A stretch of DNA of 49,194 nucleotides from Oscillospiraceae bacterium (GTDB lineage Bacteria; Bacillota; Clostridia; Oscillospirales; Oscillospiraceae). The notes under the pieces are model-generated. The model was not told the DNA's origin and ran no database searches. It saw only the letters and a list, made by a program, of their open reading frames with translations. Location: positions 1-49,194 of the forward strand of contig SVKX01000011.1 of assembly GCA_015068225.1 (NCBI GenBank), in the 5' to 3' direction. Below are positions 43,394 through 49,194 of this stretch, piece after piece. The number at the start of each line of letters is the position of its first letter. Positions within the stretch are counted from its first letter, which is position 1. A program made the position numbers and the translations under genes.

Positions 43394-43402
43394 AGCCATG
43401 GC

Positions 43403-43432
43403 GGCAGGGGGATTAACCCCCTGCCACTTTTG
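43403..43432 (+). terminator. Weak terminator after the carD-like gene
   Basis: GGCAGGGGG/CCCCCTGCC stem with loop ATTAA and a short ACTTTTG tail. Confidence 0.6.
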
Positions 43433-43460
43433 AATGCGCAGCGGGAATATATTTTAACAG

Positions 43461-43489
43461 ATGACAAGGCAAAGCAACTGTGCTATAAT
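43461..43489 (+). promoter_or_regulatory. Promoter of the EamA transporter gene
   Basis: ATGACA (43461-43466), 17-bp spacer, TATAAT (43484-43489) with an extended TGC. Confidence 0.7.
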
Positions 43490-43493
43490 GGAA

Positions 43494-43513
43494 ATATCCC
43501 CCCGGGGGGATAT
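43494..43513. promoter_or_regulatory. Perfect 20-bp C6G6 palindrome at the start site
   Basis: ATATCCCCCCGGGGGGATAT, beginning five bases after the -10 box, at the predicted transcription start. C/G-tract palindromes of this kind resemble operators of the CsoR/RcnR metal-sensor family. No such regulator gene is in the window. Confidence 0.65.
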
Positions 43514-43539
43514 AAACGAGATATATTAAAGGTTGTGGA

Positions 43540-44583
43540 TTGATTATAAAAACGAAGAATATCGCAACATTTTTTGCAATATTGGCAGCTGCGCTGTATG
43601 CCGTCAATATTCCGCTGAGCAAGGTGCTTTTGGGTTTTGTCCAACCTACTATGATGGCGGCTTTTCTATATTTGGGCGCAGGCGCAGGCTTGTATCTGTA
43701 CGGCAAGATCACAAAAGAGCAGGGAGAAAAGTTGACGAAGGCAGAACTGCCATATACCATTGGTATGATCGTGCTGGATATTGCCGCGCCTATTCTGCTG
43801 ATGCTGGGTCTGGAGCGGACCAATTCCGCTAACGCATCTTTGCTGAATAACTTTGAGATCGTAGCTACCTCCCTGATTGCGCTCCTGGCATTCCGGGAGA
43901 AGCTGTCCAAATGGCTGGCCACCGCAATTGTTCTGGTTACTGCTGCCAGTGTTGCCCTCAGCTATGAAGGCGCAGGCAGTTTTCGGTTTAACACTGGCTC
44001 TCTGCTTGTGCTGGCCGCTGCCTGCTGCTGGGGACTGGAGAACAACTGTACCCGGATGCTCAGCAACAAGTCTTCCGTTCAGATCACTACGATCAAAGGT
44101 ATCTTCTCCGGCTTGGGCAGTTTGATCGTGGCGTTGATCGTCGGTGAGAATATTCCGCAGGTTATTTGGATTCTTGCTGTTCTGGTACTTGGCTTTGTTG
44201 CATATGGGTTGAGCATCAATTTCTATATCAAGGCGCAGAAAGAACTTGGCGCTGCCAAAACCAGTGCATACTATTCTGTCGCACCGTTTTTGGGCGTGCT
44301 TTTTGGTGTCTTTTTGCTTGGGGAGCGGCCGGGTGTACAGTTTTATGTGGGATTGGTGATTATGACCGGCGCAACGGTACTGCTGGTGAAGGACACCATC
44401 ACCCTGCAGCATACCCACCAGCACAACCATATTCACACGCATGAGCATTGCCATGGAGAACTGATTCACACCCATGAACATGAGCACATCCACAGCCATA
44501 CCCATACCCATGGCAAAGAGGAAGCGATCCATAGCCATGGTCACAGTCAAATGGAGGATCATCACCATACCCATGATGTTTAG
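43540..44583 (+). CDS. EamA/DMT transporter with His-rich C-terminal tail
   Basis: A 347-aa protein with ten hydrophobic helices in two EamA repeats (LSKVLLGFVQPTMMAAFLYL and similar). The last 58 residues hold 23 His in HxH repeats. Histidine tails of this kind bind Zn, Ni, Co or Cu, so metal transport or sensing is likely, although most EamA proteins move metabolites. TTG start with AAAGG seven bases upstream. The palindrome just upstream supports metal-dependent control; see findings. Confidence 0.85.
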   Translation: MIIKTKNIATFFAILAAALYAVNIPLSKVLLGFVQPTMMAAFLYLGAGAGLYLYGKITKEQGEKLTKAELPYTIGMIVLDIAAPILLMLGLERTNSANASLLNNFEIVATSLIALLAFREKLSKWLATAIVLVTAASVALSYEGAGSFRFNTGSLLVLAAACCWGLENNCTRMLSNKSSVQITTIKGIFSGLGSLIVALIVGENIPQVIWILAVLVLGFVAYGLSINFYIKAQKELGAAKTSAYYSVAPFLGVLFGVFLLGERPGVQFYVGLVIMTGATVLLVKDTITLQHTHQHNHIHTHEHCHGELIHTHEHEHIHSHTHTHGKEEAIHSHGHSQMEDHHHTHDV

Positions 44584-44612
44584 AGGGATTGTGGCACGGG
44601 AAGTGTTTTGCG

Positions 44613-44641
44613 TTGCAACTAGGAAAATTGCGTGATATAAT
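44613..44641 (+). promoter_or_regulatory. Promoter of the TIGR04076 gene
   Basis: TTGCAA (44613-44618), 17-bp spacer, TATAAT (44636-44641) with an extended TGA. Confidence 0.75.
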
Positions 44642-44674
44642 GAGGCCAAATCTGATCAGTGGAGAGTGTGGACT

Positions 44675-44986
44675 ATGAAGAAAGTAAAGATCACTGCCGT
44701 CCGGCGGACCTGTTATCCCGATCTGATGGAACTGTATGAAAATCCCATTGAACATGCCTGCGAAGTAGAGATCGGTATGGTTTGGGTATCGGAGAACGGT
44801 CAAAAGCCGGATAGATTTTGCAATGCCGCTTGGGAGGGTCTGGCACCCTTCGTCAAAACCCTAGCTGAGGGTGGCGGAAATTTCTACGATGGGTGGATGA
44901 AAAACCCGAACTCTGCAATGCTTAGCTGCAACGATGGTTTCCGCCCGGTGAGCTATTATCTGGAAGCTCTGGAGGACGAGGCATGA
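44675..44986 (+). CDS. TIGR04076 family protein
   Basis: A 103-aa protein with the TIGR04076 pattern: KKVKITAVRRTCYPDL at the start, FCNAAWEGLAPFV in the middle, GGGNFYDGWMKN, and a C-terminal CNDGFRPVSYYLEAL. Three Cys residues (in RTCYPD, HACEVE and SCNDG) could bind metal. The function is unknown. The ATG at 44675 has GGAGAG upstream. It overlaps the ICMT-like gene by four bases (ATGA), so translation is coupled. Confidence 0.78.
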   Translation: MKKVKITAVRRTCYPDLMELYENPIEHACEVEIGMVWVSENGQKPDRFCNAAWEGLAPFVKTLAEGGGNFYDGWMKNPNSAMLSCNDGFRPVSYYLEALEDEA

Positions 44987-45648
44987 AATTGCTGATGGAG
45001 GCGCTGGTGAAATTCGTCTGCGGCTTGCTGTTGGTAGGCCTTTTAATTTTCCTGCCGGCTGGCACACTCAGCTATACATGCGGTTGGCTTCTTATCGGCC
45101 TGCTCTTTGGACCGATGCTGATTGCCGGTTTTGTGATGCTATATAAGTCCCCGGAGTTTTTGAAAAGGCGGCTGGATGCCAAGGAAAAGCAGGGGACACA
45201 GAAAGGCGTTGTTGCTCTCTCGGGCCTTATGTTCATTGCCGGTTTTGTGGTGGCGGGGCTGGACTTCCGTTTCAGCTGGTCAACAGTGCCCACTTGGGTG
45301 GTTATCGCCGCGTCGGTACTGTTTTTGATTGCCTACGCTCTGTATGCAGAGGTGATGCGGGAAAACGCATACTTAAGCCGTACGATCAAGGTGGAAGAGG
45401 GGCAGACCGTGGTGGATACCGGTCTTTATGGCGTTGTCCGCCATCCTATGTATGCGGTAACCATTTTGTTGTTTCTGATGATTCCGCTGGTGCTTGGCTC
45501 CTGGTATGCATTGATTGCCTTTGTGTTCTACCCGGTGGTGATCGTTGTCCGCTTGACGGACGAGGAAGAATTGCTGACTAGAGAACTTCCCGGTTACTCC
45601 GAGTACAAGCAGAAGGTAAAGTACAGAATCATTCCCTTCATTTGGTGA
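44983..45648 (+). CDS. Isoprenylcysteine carboxyl methyltransferase-like membrane protein
   Basis: A 221-aa protein with about five membrane helices. The C-terminal motif GLYGVVRHPMYAV followed by the acidic DEEELLTRELPGYSEYK is the SAM-binding signature of the ICMT/PEMT/NnrU membrane methyltransferase group. The acceptor is unknown; bacterial members methylate lipids or small molecules. Coupled to the TIGR04076 gene. Confidence 0.85.
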   Translation: MKLLMEALVKFVCGLLLVGLLIFLPAGTLSYTCGWLLIGLLFGPMLIAGFVMLYKSPEFLKRRLDAKEKQGTQKGVVALSGLMFIAGFVVAGLDFRFSWSTVPTWVVIAASVLFLIAYALYAEVMRENAYLSRTIKVEEGQTVVDTGLYGVVRHPMYAVTILLFLMIPLVLGSWYALIAFVFYPVVIVVRLTDEEELLTRELPGYSEYKQKVKYRIIPFIW

Positions 45649-45753
45649 GGTAAAAATGAGATTGAGAATGTTTGGAATTGGCGTAACGAACGCCATTGCA
45701 GGGAGATAGACTGGTACGATGGCCAGCGATGAAACAGATTATAAATAATAAAG

Positions 45754-45785
45754 AATGTGCGTTGCAAAGGAAAGCAACGCACATT
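45754..45785. terminator. Bidirectional terminator
   Basis: 12-bp stem AATGTGCGTTGC/GCAACGCACATT with an 8-base loop. T-rich on both sides, between convergent genes. The 45649-45753 stretch holds only a short hairpin (GGCGT/ACGCC, about 45680-45694). Confidence 0.75.
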
Positions 45786-45789
45786 TTCG

Positions 45790-46209
45790 TTAATTCTTGA
45801 GTATTTTGTTGAGTTTTTCCGCTTTGACTTTTTCCACGCAGTAAATAATCAGCCAGATGATAGCATAGCATACAACGAAAATGCCGGTGAACACCAGAAT
45901 GGGAATAAGGGAATTTTGCAGCCAGCCGTTGATCAGATAGGTGAGGATATAGGCAATGTACAGCGCGCCGCCATGGAGCAGGATCATCATTGGCAGCGGC
46001 AGCTGTTCCATCTGATAGATAGCGGTCATGCCTGCTGCGATAAAGGCCAGCAGTGTGATCGTCAGGATGCCCATGCAGACCTCTGCAGTGGAGACAGCTT
46101 CCACAGTGCCGGTGCAACCCAGAATGCCATAGATAATGGCTAATACCAGTGGGCCCCCTGCAGCACAGATCAGACCTCGGAACAAAAATTCCTTCCAAAA
46201 CTTCTTCAT
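45790..46209 (-). CDS. DUF3021 family membrane protein
   Basis: A 139-aa protein with four hydrophobic helices, matching DUF3021, a family nearly always paired with a LytTR regulator in Firmicutes. It overlaps the LytTR gene by four bases. In such pairs the membrane protein is thought to control the DNA-binding partner; the signal is unknown. Ends in a terminator shared with the convergent methyltransferase gene. Confidence 0.85.
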   Translation of the reverse strand: MKKFWKEFLFRGLICAAGGPLVLAIIYGILGCTGTVEAVSTAEVCMGILTITLLAFIAAGMTAIYQMEQLPLPMMILLHGGALYIAYILTYLINGWLQNSLIPILVFTGIFVVCYAIIWLIIYCVEKVKAEKLNKILKN

Positions 46210-46643
46210 TTTGTTTCAAACCTCCTTTTGATTTGGGCAAAGCAACGCCGGGAAACATACTCTGTGTAACCGCATTTGAAAACGGCATCTACGCTGCCTG
46301 CGTAAGTAACCTGGAATCGATCCAGACGAGCTTCATTTGCCAGTGCGCTTTTGTTGATGCGGATGAAAGACGAGGGGAGTTGCTGCTCCAGTTCATAAAG
46401 CCTTTGCTTCAATCTGTAACGGCGATTTTTGTGATCGATGGCGTAGGTCTTGCCGTCCAGAACAGTAATGCACTCGATCTGGGAAACGGACAGCATTTTG
46501 ATGTTATCCTCGGTGTAGCCGGGGATGCGGTCTGTGTGCTTTGAAATCAGTGCTTCGATTTCGTCGATCAGAGCGGTGCGTTGATGCGCAGTAATTACTA
46601 CTTCTTCGTCCTTCTCTTTGTCGATGATCAGTTTAAGTTTCAT
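46206..46643 (-). CDS. LytTR DNA-binding domain regulator
   Basis: A 145-aa protein without a receiver domain: an N-terminal helical region (about 1-45) and a C-terminal LytTR domain (about 50-143: IECITVLDGKTYAI, YRLKQRLYELEQQLPSSFIRINKSALAN, YVSRRCFAQIKRRF). Regulates transcription, probably of its own operon with the DUF3021 gene. AGGAGGTG precedes the ATG. A TACAAT with extended TGC lies upstream (about 46667-46672). Confidence 0.88.
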   Translation of the reverse strand: MKLKLIIDKEKDEEVVITAHQRTALIDEIEALISKHTDRIPGYTEDNIKMLSVSQIECITVLDGKTYAIDHKNRRYRLKQRLYELEQQLPSSFIRINKSALANEARLDRFQVTYAGSVDAVFKCGYTEYVSRRCFAQIKRRFETK

Positions 46644-46805
46644 CCTATCACCTCCTGCAACGTTATTGTAGCATACCCAAAATCAAAAATGTTGCAAATG
46701 CTGCTCATCGGTATTTTTGTGTCCCTCAACGGCGCAAAAAGGCCCCCTAGTGGAGGGAGTCTGGATGTTTCAGATGTTTTTGAGGATGCATAGATCGATA
46801 ACTAC

Positions 46806-46848
46806 CAAAAGAAATAAGCAGAAACAGCTAAAGCCATTTCTGCTTATT
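46806..46848 (-). terminator. Terminator after element B
   Basis: AAATAAGCAGAAA/TTTCTGCTTATTT stem, then CTTTT on the minus strand. Nearly identical to the tRNA-Pro terminator (46968-47010). Confidence 0.85.
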
Positions 46849-46967
46849 TGGTCCGAGTGGCGAGACTCGTTTGCATCTGCGCTATGCGCAGATAAAGGTT
46901 CGCCGACCTCGAGCAGTCGGCGGCAACGCTCGTCCGCGTTGCATTTAGATTATTCGAGTCTCTCCAT
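46849..46967 (-). ncRNA. Structured element B ending in a tRNA-Pro 3' end
   Basis: On the minus strand this ends with 21 bases (46849-46869) identical to the 3' end of the neighbouring tRNA-Pro, including CCA. The core (46862-46962) is closed by GAGACTCG/CGAGTCTC, where one strand is the tRNA tail. Inside are hairpin 1 GCAACGC/GCGTTGC, hairpin 2 CGCCGAC/GTCGGCG and hairpin 3 ATCTGCGC/GCGCAGAT followed by GCAAAC. This is the same plan as element A but with different stem sequences. The region 46806-46869 repeats 46968-47031 at 62 of 64 bases, so the terminator and tRNA tail were copied fairly recently. Confidence 0.65.
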
Positions 46968-47010
46968 CAAAAGAAATAAGCAGAAACGGCAAAAGCCATT
47001 TCTGCTTATT
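46968..47010 (-). terminator. Terminator of tRNA-Pro
   Basis: AAATAAGCAGAAA/TTTCTGCTTATTT stem, CTTTT on the minus strand. Confidence 0.85.
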
Positions 47011-47086
47011 TGGTCCGAGTGGCGAGACTCGAACTCGCGGCATCCTGGTCCCAAACCAGGCGCCCTACCAACTGGGCCACACCCGG
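47011..47086 (-). tRNA. tRNA-Pro (TGG)
   Basis: 76 nt with encoded CCA. Acceptor CCGGGTG/CACTCGG, anticodon loop TTTGGGA giving TGG, T arm GCGAGTTCGAGTCTCGC. Ends CACTCGGACCA. Confidence 0.93.
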
Positions 47087-47128
47087 ATGAAATATTCTAG
47101 GCAACTATGTGTGAAAAGTCGCATAAAT

Positions 47129-47156
47129 ATTATACACAATAGTTGGAAAAAAGCAA
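47129..47156 (-). promoter_or_regulatory. Promoter of tRNA-Pro
   Basis: Minus strand TTGCTT (47156-47151), 16-bp spacer, TATAAT (47134-47129). Inverted arms CAACTAT (47102-47108) and ATAGTTG (47140-47146) flank the -10 box. Confidence 0.65.
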
Positions 47157-47354
47157 TGATTATATTTCGTCGGAAAACAGTGTGCTTTGGGTGCAGATAC
47201 TTCTTGCATACCCCCAGAATGCATGCAGTTTCCCGTAAAAGGCCGGTTTTTTGTACCTGGAAACAAAATTTTGTCAATTACCAACTAGAAAATGTTAATT
47301 GGAACAAAAAAAGTGTCAACAAATTGTGCTTTTTGCTCATTTCTTCAGAGGAAC

Positions 47355-47383
47355 TTGACATTTTCTTTTTGCCATGATAATAT
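47355..47383 (+). promoter_or_regulatory. Promoter of the small membrane protein gene
   Basis: TTGACA (47355-47360), 17-bp spacer, TAATAT (47378-47383) with an extended TGA. The rest of 47160-47350 is A/T-rich with nothing I can assign. Confidence 0.75.
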
Positions 47384-47444
47384 ATAAAAAATCCTGAATG
47401 CAGGGAAATATTTCGCATAAGGAAAAAAGGAGCAATGATCTAAA

Positions 47445-47918
47445 ATGAAGAAACTCAATTTGATTGCCAAATGCATTAGCTACCTGCTGATTGTTCTGAT
47501 GCTGGCGTTACTTGTTATGCAGTTCGTTCCTTTCTGGACAGAGGGTGATGGCACGGCATCTATCAGCGATTACATTTGGTTCCCTCGTGAGCATAAAGAT
47601 CTTAACAATTCCCTGAAGGAAGTGTTTGGCAAGGATTACAGAATCAATCAGTTTCTTATTGGACCCATTACTCTGCTGGTATCCGCTGCTGCCGGTATTG
47701 TTTTCTCCGTACTCAAGAGAGGCAAACTGAATTCTTTCCTGCTTCCCCTGGTGTGCGGTTATGCAGGCTATACTACTTATTTTACTTATGCTCCCTATAA
47801 GCTGGGCGCGAACTGGGGTGTCCACGCGTCTTTGAGCATTGCGGTTCTCGCTGTGGCGGTCATCGGCTTTGTAGTTTCGTTGATCTTTGCCATCAAGACC
47901 AGAAAGAAAAAGAACTAA
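47445..47918 (+). CDS. Small membrane protein of unknown function
   Basis: A 157-aa protein with four predicted helices (about 7-28, 70-88, 97-113, 125-150) and a basic C-terminus. No family recognised. GGAG lies 12 bases before the ATG, rather far. It stands alone between its own promoter and terminator. Confidence 0.75.
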   Translation: MKKLNLIAKCISYLLIVLMLALLVMQFVPFWTEGDGTASISDYIWFPREHKDLNNSLKEVFGKDYRINQFLIGPITLLVSAAAGIVFSVLKRGKLNSFLLPLVCGYAGYTTYFTYAPYKLGANWGVHASLSIAVLAVAVIGFVVSLIFAIKTRKKKN

Positions 47919-47937
47919 ACATAATACGAATTAAAAA

Positions 47938-47970
47938 GAGGCTGTTCATTTTGAACAGCCTCTTTTGTTT
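47938..47970 (+). terminator. Terminator of the small membrane protein gene
   Basis: AGAGGCTGTTCA/TGAACAGCCTCT with loop TTT, then T4. Possibly bidirectional, because ychF ends at 47976 on the other strand. Confidence 0.85.
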
Positions 47971-47975
47971 GTTTC

Positions 47976-49073
47976 TTATACATTAAACAGGAAGTTTACG
48001 ATGTCGCCATCTTTCATGACATACTCTTTGCCTTCACTGCGGACGAGACCCTTGGACTTGGCAGCGGCCATAGTGCCACATTCCTTCATATCCTCAAAGG
48101 CGATGACCTCTGCGCGGATAAAGCCCCGCTCAAAATCGGTGTGTATCTTACCGGCAGCCTGGGGAGCCTTGGTGCCTTTTTTGATGGTCCATGCGCGGCA
48201 TTCATCGGAGCCGGCAGTCAGGAAGGAAATTAGACCAAGCAGGGAATAAGAGCTGCGAATCAGCTTGTCCAGGCCGGATTCTGCAACACCGAGCTCCTCC
48301 ATGAACATGGCCTTTTCATCTGGATCGTCCAGCTCGGCAATATCGGCCTCCAGCTTGGCGCAAATGGGAATGACCTGACTGTCCTCCAGGGCGGCCAATT
48401 CTTTTACCGCCACGAAGTGACGATTATCTTCCGGCGTGTTGACCTCTGCCTCTGCCAAATTGGCAACATAGATAGTTTTCTTCAGCGTCAAAAGATCAGA
48501 GGTTGCGATAAGGGCCAGATCTTCGGCATCGTCGGTAAATGTGCGGGCCAGCTTTCCTTCGTTCAAATGTTGAAGCAGCTTCGTGAACAGATCTGCTTCC
48601 CGGGCGAACTTCTTGTCGCCGCCTTTCATGGCTTTCTGGGCTTTGTCAATACGGCGCTCTACCATTTCGATATCCGCCATTACCAGTTCCATGTTAATAA
48701 TCTCAATATCCCGCAGGGGATTGGTGCTGCCCTCCACATGGGTCACATTGGAGTCTTCAAAGCACCGGACCACATGAACGATAGCATCTGTGGTACGGAT
48801 GTTGCTAAGGAACTTATTTCCCAGACCTTCGCCTTTAGAAGCGCCTTTCACAAGACCGGCGATGTCAACGAATTCGATAACTGCAGGGGTTGTCTTTTTG
48901 GGCTTGTGGAAATCGGAAAGCCAGTCCAGCCGGGGATCCGGAACACTGACAACGCCCACATTAGGGTCGATGGTGCAGAATGCGTAGTTGTCGGCGGGAA
49001 CGCCGGCATTTGTAATAGCATTAAACAGGGTGGACTTGCCCACATTGGGCAGACCAACGATACCTAATTTCAT
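47976..49073 (-). CDS. ychF: Redox/ribosome-associated GTPase-like ATPase YchF
   Basis: A 365-aa Obg-family P-loop protein: G1 GLPNVGKSTLF, G3 DIAGLVKGAS, and NLAEAE in place of the usual NKxD, which in YchF/OLA1 goes with ATP rather than GTP preference. The C-terminal TGS-like domain (about 280-363) ends DGDIVNFLFNV. It is linked to ribosome binding and stress responses in other bacteria. Its upstream neighbour lies beyond the window. Confidence 0.96.
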   Translation of the reverse strand: MKLGIVGLPNVGKSTLFNAITNAGVPADNYAFCTIDPNVGVVSVPDPRLDWLSDFHKPKKTTPAVIEFVDIAGLVKGASKGEGLGNKFLSNIRTTDAIVHVVRCFEDSNVTHVEGSTNPLRDIEIINMELVMADIEMVERRIDKAQKAMKGGDKKFAREADLFTKLLQHLNEGKLARTFTDDAEDLALIATSDLLTLKKTIYVANLAEAEVNTPEDNRHFVAVKELAALEDSQVIPICAKLEADIAELDDPDEKAMFMEELGVAESGLDKLIRSSYSLLGLISFLTAGSDECRAWTIKKGTKAPQAAGKIHTDFERGFIRAEVIAFEDMKECGTMAAAKSKGLVRSEGKEYVMKDGDIVNFLFNV

Positions 49074-49138
49074 TTCTTCTTCTATCTCCTTAAAAATCCT
49101 TTATTTATCAAGGTTTTTTCGCATTCCGTTTTTTCGTA

Positions 49139-49175
49139 TACACCTTTTATACACCTTTTGTACACCTTTTTACAC
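49139..49175. repeat. 11-bp direct repeats
   Basis: TACACCTTTT repeats start at 49139, 49150 and 49161, with a partial TACAC at 49172. The 11-bp spacing puts the copies on the same face of DNA. They lie upstream of ychF. Confidence 0.75.
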
Positions 49176-49194
49176 GGTAGCGGTGGGGGAGCTT

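Overview
This window looks like chromosomal DNA of a gut-type, low-to-mid GC Clostridia, most likely Oscillospirales/Ruminococcaceae. The basis is strong AGGAGG-type ribosome sites, TTGACA/TATAAT promoters (often with an extended TGn -10), many intrinsic terminators, and Firmicutes-type MurC, Ddl, Mfd, CarD and LytTR proteins. I cannot name the genus. No phage, insertion sequence or CRISPR array was seen.

Layout. 1-340: three 112-bp tandem repeats, each with an intrinsic terminator and a sequence resembling the 3' part of 5S rRNA, so an rRNA operon probably lies just upstream. 456-3424: murC, ddl and a DUF1934 gene. 3525-11093 (minus strand): a VanW-domain envelope protein, mfd, pth and prs. 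11237-16141: uvrA, a histidine-kinase-like gene lacking the usual phospho-acceptor His, and radC. 16140-26476: carbohydrate genes around uvrB, namely beta-mannosidase, D-lyxose/mannose isomerase and fructokinase (together mannoside to fructose 6-phosphate), a GPH-type sugar symporter, a TetR regulator and a GH79-like glycosidase. 26477-37195 (mostly minus strand): cell-envelope genes. They include a deacetylase-like protein without its catalytic residues, PAP2, two copies of a pair made of a phosphodiester-glycosidase protein and a membrane-anchored partner, a GT2-GtrA fusion, an N-acetylhexosamine 1-kinase and mntP. 37200-37700: no convincing protein gene, but a promoter and two tandem terminators on the minus strand suggest a non-coding RNA of about 460 nt. 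37750-45650 (mostly plus strand): a small acidic protein with a CDF metal exporter, an aldo/keto reductase operon, a CarD regulator, an EamA transporter with a His-rich tail behind a perfect C6G6 palindrome, and a TIGR04076/ICMT-like pair. 45790-49194: DUF3021-LytTR, tRNA-Pro, a small membrane protein and ychF.

Most interesting observation. Each stable-RNA locus in the window (5S-like repeats, tRNA-Ala, tRNA-Pro) has an extra downstream unit that ends with the 3' end of that same RNA and then has its own terminator. In the two tRNA cases the unit has three internal hairpins of different sequence but the same layout, conserved GCAAC and GCAAAC motifs, and a closing stem that uses the host tRNA's own 3' strand. 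This looks like a family of small structured RNAs or small mobile elements attached to tRNA 3' ends. I do not recognise it.
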